DNA from: Balamuthia mandrillaris
Lineage: Eukaryota > Discosea > Longamoebia > Balamuthiidae
Length of the DNA: 64,000 nt
Direction of reading: 5' to 3'
Assembly: GCA_031835245.1 (NCBI GenBank)
Contig: JAVKOQ010000038.1
Location: forward strand, 144,001 to 208,000
Shown here: piece after piece, positions 1 to 12,270 of the stretch
Position numbering within the stretch: position 1 is the stretch's first letter
Layout of the letters: the number at the start of each line of letters is the position of its first letter
Position numbers and translations under genes: made by a program
Notes under the pieces: model-generated
What the model was told of the DNA's origin: nothing
Databases searched by the model: none
Seen by the model: only the letters and a program-made list of their open reading frames with translations

Positions 1-36
1 TTGCACAAAAACAAAAAATAAATAAATAAAGACCGA

Positions 37-3000
37 ATGAGCGGCACTGCGGGAGAAGGTTCCTCCGGCGCGTGGAATTCCTCCACCAAACGGCTGAGCA
101 GGGGCTTCACTCCAGGCATCATGCCCTCCGCCAGGGCCAGGGGCAACTTCGTGCGGGCGAGCGTCACGTTGAAGAAGCAAACCCAGACCAGCCGCACCTT
201 CTCGGTGCCTCGAACAAGTACTGTTCTGCTTCTCCTTTCTTGCCTGCCATTCTTTTTTTGTGGTTTTCTTCCTTCCCTGGCTTCTCTCTATTTCTTACTC
301 TTTTTCTTCCTTTTGTTGTTTCCTCCCTTTCAAATAACAGGAGCAAGTTCTTCCTCGTCTAGCTCTTCGGCCTCTTCCTCCTCTCCATCTTCTTCACCCT
401 CTCCCACCACCAAAAACTCAGCCGCCCTCTACACCATTCCCATCTTCAAAGAGCCTGAACTTCCCGCTTTTCTTCAACAATCCCTCGCTGAGAATGGTGC
501 AGAGTCTGCGGACTCCTCCTCCTCTTCCTCTTCTTCTTCCTGCTATCCCTCTTTCCCGGTGTTCTTGGGAGGGGATGGCACTCTTTACGACCTTTACTAT
601 CTCCCCTACGACCCCTCCAAGCCTCACCTCGGCTACATGGAGAGGCAACGCCCTCGCTCCGAGCGAGAGCAGCGGTTGATGAAGGCTGCTCAGAACTTGT
701 TGTCGTATCTGCAGCAACAAAAGAGCGACAGCAACAACCTCTTCTTGACGTTTCCCAAACCGGAAGACCCTCGCTTCTTCACCATGTTCGACTATGAGCA
801 GAGCTTGGTGGATTGGAAGAACGAGGTGGCCCGACAGCTGGCCCACCTGCAGCTCCCTGTGGTCATGGGACGATACTACCATCGCCCGCGAGTGGTGATG
901 GCTGCAGAGACGGCCGCCACCATGACGGAGGAAGAGGAGGAGCAGCCCGCAACACAGAAAACAACCAAGCCAACCCCACCTTCTCCTCTGACCACTGCTT
1001 CCACTCCCTCTCCTCCTTTAGTCTCAACTGGTGCATCAGTTGCTTCTGAGAGCTTGACCTCCCCGCGAACGTCTCTTCTTCGGAGCAACTTTTTGGCTGC
1101 TTCAGCGGCCGCTGCTCCCTCTTCTGCTTCTGCTTCCTCCACGCCTAGTACTTCTTCTCCCGCTTCTGCTTCTGCTTCTGCTTCTCCTTCTGCTACATCT
1201 GTTGCGCAAGAGCAAGAGAAAGGAGGAGGAGCATCGCCAGAAGCAGAGGTCCTTTCTTCCAGTCAACAACAACAACAAGAACAACCTCCGCTCATCCGAT
1301 ATCTCTCGGAGCCGGACCTCTTTAGAAAGCTTCACCAAATGGACATGGCCAAGAAAGCCAACGGTAGCCTATGCGACACCCTCATTCAACAGAGAAGTCA
1401 GGAAGTGACACAGCAGCAGCAAACGCAACAACAAACCAGAGGGCTTATGGGTCAACGTCACCTCTCTTCCTTTGCTTTGCCCCTTGCCTCCTCCACTGCT
1501 TCCTTTTCTGCTTCCGCTTCTTCTTCGGGCGGAGAGGAAGAGGATCCATTGCAAGGCTTTGATAGCGAGGTGAGAAAGTTTACGTTTAAGGAGGATCCAT
1601 GGACAGCGCAGCTCATCATGGCCGAACCTCGTCCCGAGTTTTATGCCACGTTTGAAGGTTGCTCTTCTGTTCTTCTTCTTTGTCGTTGCTCGCTGGTTGT
1701 CCTTTTGCGTCGGCGTTAAGCAACTTACTCTCTCTCTCTCTTCTCTCTTTCATGAACTCAAAAGAATATGAGTTTGCTATGAAACGATGGGCTCATTTGG
1801 TGTCAACAACGCTGCCCCTGATCCCTCCACATCCATCCCAACTGAAGACCATTCTATCTATACCTACTGCCAAAGAGGTATTTCTTGTTCTTGTTCTTGT
1901 TCTTGTTCTTGTTCTTGTTCTTGTTCTTGTTCTTGTTCTTGTTCTTGTTCTTCTTCTTCTTCTTCTTCTTCTTCTTCTTCTTCTTCTTCTTCTTCTGCTT
2001 CTTCTTCTAAAATACTATTTTACACAGAGGGAAGCCCATCAACTGCAGCAACAACAATCCAGAAAGTTTCGCTCAAGGCAACGCGTTAAGAAAGAGGATG
2101 AGTCCTCACCTTCCACGACACCGATCGACCTCAAAGTCCGCACGGTGCTCGTCGAAAACGTGGTCGAAGATCCTCTCTACAACAACTTTGTCTACGCCCC
2201 CACTAAACCCGACGACAGCAACAACAACAATGGCATAACAATAGCCAACAAGTCCTCTTCTTCCTCCTCTTCGTCCTCTTCTTCTGCAAATGTAACTTCA
2301 GATGAGTCCTCATCTTCTACTTCTTCCTCCTCCTCATTAGCTTCTTCAGGAGGAGGAGGAGGAGATAGAGAAGAGAAGAGAGAAGAGGAAACCCTGAAAG
2401 AGGAAAGCGTCTCGTCTGCCGCGTTGGCAGATTCCAGGGCAGGCCATTCCTCCAACAAATGGTTTCAGCTGCCATCACAAGCCCAAGCCATTCTTACTCA
2501 GCAGCTGGACAAGGTTCTGCAATCGAGGCTGAACCAGCGGAGAATGACCAAGTATTATAACAAGCCCGTCCTGCCGCGCATTCATGGCATCTTCTCGCCG
2601 AGCAACACGTGGGAGAGCAGCGCCTCCTTCTCCATGCCCATCAAAAAGGTTGGCCTTGTCTCCTCTCTGCTTCTTTGTCTGTTAGGCGTTGGTTCTAACT
2701 TGACTCGGACGTTCCAGGAAACAATCATCGAGCTAAGAGCAGTGCGTCGTCCAGAGCTGACCGCCAAGATGATAGCCAGCTGCATGGACTGCCCCGCACA
2801 GATCGGCGACCGGCCGGTGGAGTTCCGCCTGCCAGTGGACGACATTGGCCCGCTGCAATTCCATAAGCTCCTCCACGGCGACCGCCAGTACCAGCACTAT
2901 TGGATGAACCAGCTGCGCATCATCCATTACACCTCCCGTCACGACCATCTGCACAGCTGGTACCATCCCACGCTGCCGCCGGAGGTCCACCAGAAGCACC

Positions 3001-3462
3001 GTCAGGAGCTGGACGAGATCGTGGAGCGGAAGGCCAAGGAGAGGATGAGCCCCTCAGCCTTCATCCGCGCCATGCTCGTCACGCCCATGTTCTTGGAGCA
3101 CTTTCAGGACATCTTCAGCGAGCACACCTCGAAGGGAGAGGAGGAGCTGGACCAGTTGGTCTGGGGCGAGGGCAAGGTCACGTTCATGCAGAGCTTGTTG
3201 AACGTGATGGAGCCGGACACGTTTGCCTCGGATGTGTTGCCGTTGTTTGATGAATGCCGTTCCATGCTCACCAGAGCAAAGGTTGGCTTTTTTTTATACA
3301 CTTCTCCTCTTCTTTGTTTATTGTAACAACTGGTTTTGTTGGGGTTTGTAGTTGTCGTTTCTTGTGGCACAGGTGTTACAGTCGAATCGCTCCAAAACTG
3401 TGCTAGACTATCTGCTTTCCACCCATGGTTGCTCTAGTTCCTTCTTTCTATCTTGCTTTGTT

Positions 3463-3516
<54 letters not shown>

Positions 3517-6146
3517 CGTTGCTCTTTGTTCGAACTAACAATACTGCCTCGAATGAACCAATGCAGATCTTCGTGGGCTGAACCATTTGGCTATAGCGAT
3601 GATATTCTTTAGCGAGGTGCCAGCAGTCATTTGGCCGTATCATCGCTCCACTATCGAGCTCGTTCGTCACGTCGTCAAGCTTCAACAACAGAAGCAACGA
3701 CAAAAAGGAGGAAGCGGAGAGGGAGACAAGGAACTGGAGCGATTCATGAACACGTTGCAAGATAACATCATTGCCTTCTTTGAGTACTATTACTTGAAGA
3801 TCGTGTTGGAGAGGATTCGCTCCCAAAAGTTCATTTACCTCTCTGTCTTTTCTTTCCTTGAGGAGAAGTATAAGGTACTTGGTTTGTTTTGTTATGTCGT
3901 GGTTTATTTTTCCTGTCTGGCTGCTAACCATCCTTTTGTTCTCTTTGCAACTAAATAGAATGCCCTTCAAACGCTGTGCAAAAGCTTGGAGGAAAACTCT
4001 CGTGAGTTTGTTCTTTCATGTATAATACCTGGTATAGGCTACCATACTGCCCGGATCAGCCTCTTTTGGAGTTTTGTGTTGATTCAGCTCATGTCCGACT
4101 CTTCCGCTGATATCAGAGTAGATTCCTTCTTCTTCGTTCAGAGTTTTTTCCATCTTTACTTCGTTTTAACTCATGCCTTGAAACAGAACTGCCTGAACTC
4201 TGCTGATATAATAACCCACATTCGCGCGCTGTGTTTCTCCAAGTTTGTTCATTGCCAGGTCATCCTCCCTTCTTCTTGCTGGTGATCGCTTCTCTATTAG
4301 TTTCACCGCTTGACTCTCTCTCTTTTTACAGTATGTTGCACGGCGACTATTCTCCATTCTTCAAAGCCAAACTTGGGAACAAAGCCTGTATGACTATTAT
4401 CGAAACTCTTCGGACACTCTTCTCCGCGATCTTACCGCCCTCCCTCGTTCCTTAACTTCTTCGTCCTCACCCTCCGCCTCTTCGCCCAACATCCCCGAAG
4501 ACATTCCATCTTCTCTTATCGCCATTCTCACCTTTGAGCTCTGCAAGTCTGTTCTTGCAGACAAGCTACTGAATGTACTTTCTTATGGCAACAACAACAG
4601 TCCCGCTACAACAACCTCTTCGATGATCGAACGTTACAGCTTTCTCCTAAACGAAAGCGTCATGAAGCAATTGTTAGAAGCGGTCGTGGTGGTCAACTCA
4701 TCTTCTTCAACTTCCTCTGTAAGTTTGAGACAAAGCACGGAGATGATAACGGAGCTGTTGGCGGACATGACCCAAGTACTGTACAAGTTAGGATTGCTGG
4801 TGATGACGGCTGACAACGATAAGAAAGCGGATAAGAAGGTTACCACCACCGCCATGCTAACCTCTGGCAATCCTGTCGTCTTGAACTTTAGTGGTAACTG
4901 AACCGTTGCAGTCATTCTTTTTTGGTTTTCGTTTATGCTAAGTAGACATTCTTTCAAAAAAGACATCGGAAAGATATTGGCTTTCATGCAGCGCATCACG
5001 TCTTCCTCTGAAAGGGCTTATGCTGTCAAGTCCCGTATCCTTTATTCTTCCTCCTGTTCTTCATTTTTCTGTTGTCTCGTTTCGCTCTTCATAGTGAGTA
5101 TTCAGCCTTCACCTTCACCTCACAGACTTGTTGCGAGTTCTGCAAAGCTTCATGAAGCTGCCTGGCACCTTTGCGTACGCAAAGAAGAACGGGGTCTTCT
5201 ATCCTCTGTACGATATCGATGCCTTTTTTCCCCATTTGCTTCTTCTCTGTATTCACAACAACAAATACAGGTTGGCAGAGAGTTGCAAAGATGGCAGTCA
5301 CATGGCTTTCAACAAGAACGCCTGGAAGGTGTTCTACTTGGTGATCGTTCACCACACGGGCGTTATGGACTGGCTCATCTCCAACCAAAAGCTGATGAAC
5401 CAGTTTCTCTCGGTGGTTGGAACAGCCTCCCACAATGTTGCTGTCATTAACGGGCTGCATTACCTCAGAAAACTGTTCCTGATGGTCACCAACTATCAAG
5501 AACGGCAGCAACAACAAATGAGTCAAGAGGAAGGACAAGGTTCTTCCGCTTCCTCCTCATCCTCTGTCCCTTCTGGTTTTGGAAGTGGACCCGTCCCTGG
5601 ATCGCCACTGCATCCACAGTCACCACTCCAAACATCACAGCTGCAAAAGAAACAACCTTTCAACAGCAACGCAAGCAGCAGCCTCAACAACCACAATCCC
5701 GGTGGCAACAACCTCGGCACTAGCCCCAACAATAACAACTGCATCAAGAAGAAGAAAGATCAGTGGAGGAAGGAAGAGAAGGATCCATTGAGAACGTTTG
5801 AGAAGGACGTCAAGAACTTGGCCTCTCATTATGTCTCTCGGCACATGTTTGTGAACGTGCACATGCTTTACATGAGGATGAAGGAAGGAGACCCTGGCGC
5901 CTCCTTTCAGGAGCTGGCTCGTTTTTACAGGGCCATTGTGACCAACCCTTCCTGCGCAAAGATATTGAAGAACCTAAAGTCGTCCGAGAAGGTTTGTGCT
6001 CTTTGTTTGTAGTTTAGCAATCACTGGATAACTAAAGAGCCTTGCCTCCTCCTCAACAGAATGTGGATTACAAGAAAGGGCTGGAGAGGATGAGCAAGAT
6101 GTTTGATGTTGTGGAGGAACAGGCTCCTCTTGTAGTTCACAATTGA
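37..6146 (+). CDS. Large uncharacterised protein, about 14 exons
   Basis: I do not recognise the family. The spliced product is roughly 1,600 residues. The start is chosen at an ATG preceded by an A-rich leader (the pattern before most starts here). The first third is low complexity (Ser, Gln and Pro runs). The rest looks globular and helical, with blocks rich in His, Trp, Leu and Phe around 2719-3283 and 5130-5992. Likely exons: 37-218, 340-1657, 1774-1876, 2029-2648, 2719-3283, 3351-3427, 3567-3872, 3959-4001, 4089-4121, 4187-4258, 4333-4871, 4933-5035, 5129-5992 and 6061-6146. Each join keeps frame, for example the last gives EK|NVDYKKGLERM. No signal peptide, membrane span or catalytic motif is visible. 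A HEAT/ARM-like scaffold is possible but is only inference. It ends tail-to-tail with the YqeY-like gene. Confidence 0.75.
1877..2005 (+). repeat. Intronic (GTTCTT)n then (TTC)n microsatellite
   Basis: A run of GTTCTT hexamers passes into TTC trimers. It fills an intron of the large first gene, just before the acceptor near 2028. On the sense strand it forms one long pyrimidine-biased tract. Confidence 0.95.
3464..3513 (+). repeat. Intronic (CT)n microsatellite
   Basis: About 25 CT dinucleotides lie in an intron of the first gene, between the donor near 3428 and the acceptor near 3566. CT is on the sense strand. Confidence 0.95.
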
Positions 6147-6334
6147 AGAAAACGCATTTTTTGTTTTGTAGCCTCTCCTCCTCCAGCAAGCCATTCCATC
6201 ACCTCCTTCTGTTGGTGGCGTGTCGTGTGCGCCTGATCAAGTCTCTCTCCATGTCTCCCAAGGGCATCCATGTCCAGTTGCAAACCCTTGTCCACTGCAA
6301 CAAGGTCACACCCACAAGGGACCGGCCGGTCCTT

Positions 6335-7048
6335 TTATTTTGGTGGCAGTAGGAGCTGCTGAACGAGCGCCCCGATCTGCTTCTTGGAGGCAGAGTCGCC
6401 GAGCTTCTGCAGGGCAGCCTCCATCACCCTCTTCGTGTCCCTTGGGGAGGTGGCCCCGGTCTCCGCCACGGCCTCCCTCACCGCCTTCTCCACCTGCTCC
6501 GCCGTGGCCTGCCGGGGGAGGTACTCCTCCAGGATGGCCGCCTCCGACCTCAGCTGAGCCGCCAGGCCCGCCGCCCCCATGCGCTCGTTCTCCTGGATGG
6601 CCTGCTGGATCTCCTGGAGGAGGTCCCGCACGACGGCGATGCTCTCGCTGTCGTCCAGATTTTTGTCGGCGGCTGCGGCCTTCTCCTTGTAGGTGATCTT
6701 GGTGCGCATCTGGCGGATCACGTTGGTTCGGAGCTGGTCCTTGGCCTTCATGGCGGCCTTGAGGTCGTTCATCAAGCGGTCTTGAAAGGAAATGGGAGGA
6801 GGAGACGACTCCGCGGCGTAGAAGCGACGAGAGAACCCCTCGCCAAAGGACGGCGAGCGGATCGTGTTGGCGAGGGGAGTGGCTAGTGGGGAGAACGTAG
6901 TAGAGGAAGGAGCCACGCCGCCGTTGCGGCTTAACACAAGGGTAAGCCTGCGTAGGCCAGCATTGCCCTCCGAAGCGAATGCAGGATGCCTGCCACGGAC
7001 GCCAAGCTTTGCTCCCACCGGAGCGCAACCGCTGTTGAGCCTTCTCAT
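6335..7048 (-). CDS. YqeY/AIM41-like protein, mitochondrial
   Basis: Single-exon gene for 237 residues. About 75 N-terminal residues are rich in Arg and Ser with almost no acid and end in RRFYAAESS, as expected for a mitochondrial presequence. The rest is a YqeY domain: FQDRLMNDLKAAMKAKD, then a helix with LQEIQQAIQENERMGAA, EEYLPRQATAEQVEKAV, and a C-terminal KKQIGALVQQLL. YqeY resembles the tRNA-binding tail domain of GatB, and the yeast mitochondrial homologue is Aim41. A role near mitochondrial aminoacyl-tRNA amidation or translation is inferred from the family. The length is normal for a YqeY domain plus presequence. It lies 108 bp downstream of the next minus-strand gene. Confidence 0.9.
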   Translation of the reverse strand: MRRLNSGCAPVGAKLGVRGRHPAFASEGNAGLRRLTLVLSRNGGVAPSSTTFSPLATPLANTIRSPSFGEGFSRRFYAAESSPPPISFQDRLMNDLKAAMKAKDQLRTNVIRQMRTKITYKEKAAAADKNLDDSESIAVVRDLLQEIQQAIQENERMGAAGLAAQLRSEAAILEEYLPRQATAEQVEKAVREAVAETGATSPRDTKRVMEAALQKLGDSASKKQIGALVQQLLLPPK

Positions 7049-7156
7049 CTTTCCTTTCTTTCTTTCTTTTAGCTATTTTCTTGGAAAAGCTATAGCAAAA
7101 CTGCAGCACAGCCGAGCACATCAAGAGGAGAGGAAGAAGGGGCGTTGCCCTCAAAC

Positions 7157-8173
7157 TCAAAAGAAGGAGTCGGAAGAGGTGTCCAGGCCGGACATGAGAG
7201 CGGCGAGGTCCTGATGGCTTCCTCCTGGGCTTCGAGGGAAAGGTTGTTGTGGTGGCCGTGCGGGTGCCAGCTCATCAAATGCCTCTGCAAAACTGTCCTC
7301 CTCTTCGTAGACCTCCAACAAGGACCGGTCTGAGCCCGCCTGTTTGTTTGTTGTTGTGAGTGGAGAGCGAGAGAAAGAGGGAGAAGGGACACAAACCTCA
7401 TCCTGCTCCAAGAAATAGTCTACAGCTTCATCAAACTCATCCTCTCCTTCCTGCATCCCAAACTCGCCTTCTTCTTCTCCTTCTACCACTTCCTCGTCAT
7501 CCTCTTCTCCTTCCTCCTCCTCCTCATCCTCCTCCTCTGCAGCAACTCGAAAGTTTCCTCTGTCAGCACCGCTTCCTCCGCCAGGTATTATGACTTGCCC
7601 GTCTTTCTTTCGAACAATGATCCCGACCGGAGGTCCACACTTTACCGTCGCCACAGCATTCAGCTACTCTTCAAAAAAAAAATAATTTGTTTGTAAAAGA
7701 GTGATAAAGTGGAGAGAAGAAGAAGAAGAAGAAGAAGAAGAAGAAGAAGAAGAAGAAGAAGAAGAAGAAGAACAAGAAGAAGAAGAAGAAGAAGAAGAAG
7801 AAGAAGAACAAGAAGAAGAACAAGAAGAAGAAGAAGAACAACAAGAAGAACAAGAAGAAGAACAACAAGAAGAACAAGAAGAAGAACAAGAAGAACAAGA
7901 AGAACAACAAGAAGAACAAGAACAACAACAACAACAAGAACAATAACAACAACAACAAGAACAACAACAACAGGAACAAGAAGATGAAGATGAAGAAGAA
8001 TAAAGAAGAGAAAAATATATAACCTCGTTCTCATACTCTTTTTCCTCTTTCAACAAAACGGCTTCTTCGTCCAGCTCATCGAAGGACGGCATCCAGTGCC
8101 GTTTGGGCAGCAACGGCGGACGCAAACGCGGCTGCCCCGCAGAGAAGAAGAACCCTGGTTGCCTTCCCGCCAT
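7157..8173 (-). CDS. Acidic hypothetical protein, three exons
   Basis: Family not recognised. Exon 1 (8173 to about 8025) encodes a basic N-terminus followed by WMPSFDELDEEAVLLKEE. A 360-nt intron made largely of GAA/GAAC repeat separates it from exon 2 (about 7664-7408), which carries VKCGPPVGIIVRKKDGQ and then an Asp/Glu-rich stretch. Exon 3 ends LMSGLDTSSDSFF. Both joins are in phase (E|LNAVATVK and DE|AGSDRSLL). The spliced product is about 190 residues with no signal peptide or membrane segment. The conserved-looking block before the acidic tail suggests a small adaptor, but no function can be assigned. Confidence 0.65.
7711..8003 (-). repeat. Intronic GAA/GAAC microsatellite
   Basis: Nearly 300 nt of GAA trimers interspersed with AAC/CAA units occupies intron 1 of the acidic hypothetical gene. 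On that gene's sense strand it is a TTC/TTG pyrimidine-biased tract. It opens long false reading frames in several frames. Confidence 0.95.
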
Positions 8174-8411
8174 TTTTTGTTGTCTCTTTGTTTTTTCGAA
8201 TTCATTTTCGATATTTGCACTAATTTTTCATTTTGTTTACAATTTTTTCTATTTAATTTCGATATTTGAACTATTTTTAATATTCGTACAATTTATTTTC
8301 TATATTTGCAATATTTTAATTTTTGTACAATTTATTTCCAAATGTTGCGATTATTTGTACAAAAATTTTCGAGAAGAAAAAAGAAGAGAGAAGAGAAGAA
8401 GAATGAACAGT
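8174..8411. promoter_or_regulatory. AT-rich intergenic region, putative promoter
   Basis: Strongly AT-rich block between the stop of RFX and the start of the acidic hypothetical gene. It holds two TTTCGATATTTG-type elements (around 8208 and 8258) like those in other 5' regions of this window. Promoter role is inferred from position. Confidence 0.45.
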
Positions 8412-10170
8412 TCAGTAGGAATAAAACTCCTCGACGTCGTCCATGCCGGACAAGATAGATGTCGGAGGCTGGGTCGAATCATAAAAGAACGGAACGTAGG
8501 AAGGATCGCTCAACGCATCACCTTGTTGCGGGTGTGGGGGTTGAGGATGTTGTTGACTCTCTCCCTCCTCTGGCGCCATTACAAAAGAATGTACATTGGC
8601 CCCTTGTTCCGCTTCTCCTTGCATCTCTTCCAAAAAGTTATTATTGTGGTCCGTTTGGTGTTGGTGATGATACAAGTCCATGGGTGGTTGAGGTGGGTGA
8701 TGTAAAGAAGCGTGAGAAGCCGATGAAGTATGCGCCGCAGAAGGGTAATGATGTGGTGGATAGGAAGGAGCGGCATTCATGTCATCTTCATCAATGTTAT
8801 TGTTGCTGTTATGTTGAACGTTCTCGTGGTAAGAGGGAGGAGAAGGTTGGGACGGTGGAGGAGGATAATCATGATACGAAGAAGAAGAAGAAGGGATATG
8901 AAGCTGTGATGAAGAGGAAAGTTGTCCTTCCTGTTTGATGTTGTTGTCATGATGGTTATGGTGATGAACGTCTGGATTTTGTTCAATCTTGATATAGCTC
9001 GTTTCCGTAGAAATTTGGGAGTTGTTATGTCCGTAGTGCTGCTGAACATAAGTTAACAAGCACGAAAGAAGAATAACAAAGAAACAAGAGCAAGAGATTG
9101 GAGAAGAAAGATGAGTGTTGGGTTCGATAGTTTCCAACAACCACAAAAGTAGGCAGAGGAAATTTGATGGAACCAAAACTAACCAACAAACACTTTTTGT
9201 TTGAAAAAGTATGTTTGTTTGGTACATTACTGTGGCACAACAAACACGCCCATGACCCACAAATTTGTTAATCGAAATAACAAAAAGTCACGGGTTCTAG
9301 CGTGTGCTCTTCAAAAAAAAAAAAAACAAAAAACAAAAAAAGAAAGAAAGAAAAAAGAAAGAAAAGTAATAGAAGCAGCGAGGACAGAGAAGAGAAGAAA
9401 GAGCTAGAGAGCAAGAAAAGGTACCATGCTCACAGGAACAAAAGGCGGAGAACGTTCGGTCTTCACAGGAAGTAGAACTGATTGCTGCTGTGCCTGTTGA
9501 GCACGGCCAATGTGTTTGTTGTAGGAAGGCGGACCGGAAGAAGGAGAAGAAGAATGAGGAGGAGGAGAGGAAGCAGGAGAGGAGGAGGCAGGAACAGCAG
9601 CGGTGTAATGTTGGTGTTGTGGTTGTGGATGATGCATATATGCTTTGGGTGAAGCAGGGGCGACTGGTGAGTCCACACAACCAGGACAGTTAGCGTGCGC
9701 TCCTCCTTCTGTTGATTGGTGTGTCGAAGGAGGCGTTGTTGGTGACGGGGAAGAAAGTCTATTACTACTATTATTGAAGGATGAATGAAAGGATGGTGAG
9801 GAAACAGGTTGTTGCTGTTGGGGGAAGTAGGGCGGTTGTTGCTGAGAAGCTGTCGTGTTGCTGCTGTTGCCATGAGGCGAAGAAACAGGAGCGTAATAAT
9901 AGTCAGGCATGCGCTGTTGTTGATAAAATTGTTGTTGCTGAGGTTGATGCTGTTGTTGGTATTGTTGATGTTGTTGGTATTGAGGTGGTGGATAAGGGGA
10001 GCGAGGGCTTGGGAGATGTTGGATTCGATTCTCGATGTAATGAGACAAATAGGCGTTGAACAAGACGAACAGTTGATGAAACGGTTCTTTAGATTCAGGG
10101 AGAGAGAAGGAGAGGGAGACAGAGGGAGAAGGAACGAAAAGTTGTTAGATGTAAATTTGAGAGAGAGAGG

Positions 10171-10210
<40 letters not shown>

Positions 10211-10425
10211 CGGATGTAAAGAAAGGAGTACTTACCAATGCTTGGTGCATCACGACAAGTGAGATCTCGCATAATAAGAGAAGTATAAAGAGACCAATTG
10301 AAAAGCAATTGGTAAGCAGAAGAAACAGAATCAGAGTGCAATTTCATATCTGGAAGTCTATATGACAGCCTCGCCATCGCCTTTGGTTGTTTGATTTGAT
10401 CAGTGGAGTGGAAAGCGGTGGAAAC

Positions 10426-10474
<49 letters not shown>

Positions 10475-12270
10475 GGTACCACAAGATAATTGTCAGCAAA
10501 ATGACGCAACCACTGCATACATTGCTCGATGGTAAAACCCTGGATCATCTCTCGTATGCCTTCCGTAACTGTAGTAGTTTAGAGAGAATTAAATTTAATG
10601 AATAGAGAAACGAGGGAGAAGATAAAGCAACGAAGGAGACGAATGAAGGGGAAAAGAGGACAAAAGTCCCAGTGTACCAGAGAGGATGACAGATTTGTTT
10701 GACGAAAGCATACCAACGGGACATTCCACAAACGTCTTGTCCTGAATTATATCTATCTCTACATCATCCCAATCTACTACCATTTGAGATCTCACACTCA
10801 AGGGAGAGAACATCTCTCTCGTCTTTTGCACCAACAGGCCTAAACGGCAGTTCTTACGGAAGCGAATGGAAAAGTGGAAGGCTTCTTGCAGTTTCCGTGC
10901 CGCCAAGCTCTGGTGACAGCATCGGGTGCCCTCTTGAACCCATGAAGTTACGGTCTTGGCAAAGTGAACAAGAGCCTCCAAGTGACCTTTCTCGAACGGT
11001 TGCAATTCGTTCTCAAAAAAATAGTCAAATATACTCTGGTGTAGAAAAGAAAATGAGAAAAGAAAGAAAAAGAAAGAGAAACGACGAAAGAGAAAGAGGA
11101 GGAGAAACAACGAGAAAAAAAAACGTACAGAATACACAAGTTTGTCTTTCTCGATAATAAAGTCGGAGAGTATGATCTGAAGGTCTGTCAAGAGGAGACC
11201 TTCTACCTCCTTTACCCAAAAAGCTTTTAACGAAGTTTCGGCCTTCCAAAGAAGAACAAAAAAGAGAAAGAAACAGAAATTCAGTTTATAAAAAACCAAA
11301 AGAGAGAGAGAGAGAGAGAGAGACCTGATCAAAGTTCAGACCGCATACGGAAGAGACAAGGAGTTGACAATGTACATGGTAGAGAACTAAAAACTGGCGC
11401 GCCTTCTTCAAGTTTTCCTCCTTGCTGTCCGCTAGCAGCGCCTCCAGCTCCCTGTCCCCCAGCTCAAAGTTGGGCAGCGTGGGAGGTTTCCTCGAAGCAC
11501 GATCGCCGTGTGAATAAACCAAACGACTGAAAGGAGGATACCAAAGTTTTAAGAAAAAACTCAACAAAGACGAAAAGGAGGAATGTAACCTTCCGTGAGT
11601 CCGTCGCCGACGTTTCAGCGGGCTAGCAACTCCACTGCCGCCACTAGAATCGTTCATTGGGGTCAACGAGGTATCGCTTGAACTTCTATTCCGCGTGGAG
11701 TGCGTGGTCATGCTTCGCGGTGAAGAAGGCAAGTTGCTAGAGTTACCATCTCCTCCCCCTCCTTTTTGTCCCGAAGACGACGACGAAGACTTGGAGCTGC
11801 GTTGAGCGACCCTTCTGCCGGTCTGCACTTGAGAAGGCATTTCCAAGGTGGAGACCGCGCTGAGACGGATGCCGTGGTAGTGGTGCTTGGTCTTGCCGCG
11901 CGGACCCAGGCGGCGGGTCTTCAGCTGCGGAAAGACGGAGCGGATGATCTTGCCAAAGTTGGCCATGTTGGTGCACTGCAGGTGGCTGGCTATGCAGAAC
12001 TCCTGGTAGTGCTGGTAGACCAGGTGCTTGGGCAGGCAGCTACTGTCGCTCTCCTCATAGTTGTGTTTGATCCTATTCAAGTTTAAAAATATCTAAGTGA
12101 TGAAGAAGAAAGAAAAGGAGAGAGGGGAAAAAAAAAACAAACCAGTCGATAACACGAGGAAGAGCCTCTTTCTTGGAGATCTTGGTCATGTTGGAGGAGG
12201 GCACGGCCTCCTCCCGCTCGTCGGCGTCCAGGTTGAGGTGGGACATGCCCTCCCCTACCATATCCATCAT
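8412..12270 (-). CDS. RFX-family winged-helix transcription factor
   Basis: Nuclear DNA-binding regulator of the RFX family, which binds X-box sites. Exon 1 (12270-12143) joins exon 2 (12072-11590) in phase as RVID|WIKHNYEESD. This gives a full RFX DNA-binding domain with FGKIIRSVFPQLKTRRLGPRG and HHYHGIRL. Downstream exons give the conserved RFX central region: QAETSLKAFWVKEVEGLL, FEKGHLEALVHFAKTV, a block ending DWDDVEIDIIQDKTF, then IEQCMQWLRHFADNYL and the dimerisation-type end FHQLFVLFNAYLSHYIENR. The last 400 or so residues (exons about 10094-9425 and 9043-8412) are Gln-, Pro- and His-rich and probably an activation or interaction region. There are about nine exons; several introns contain CT repeats on the sense strand. 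The start is the ATG after an A-rich leader. RFX proteins are known from opisthokonts and Amoebozoa, which supports the taxonomic guess. Confidence 0.93.

Noticed and set aside
37-220. Minus-strand protein-like frame over the first exon
   Set aside because: The antisense reading looks protein-like, but the A-rich leader, ATG and in-phase GT-AG intron support the plus-strand gene. I could not exclude an antisense exon from outside the window.
7660-8034. Long Leu/Val/Phe, Cys/Ser or Glu/Gln frames
   Set aside because: They are readings of one GAA/GAAC microsatellite lying in an intron; the flanking exons splice in phase without it.
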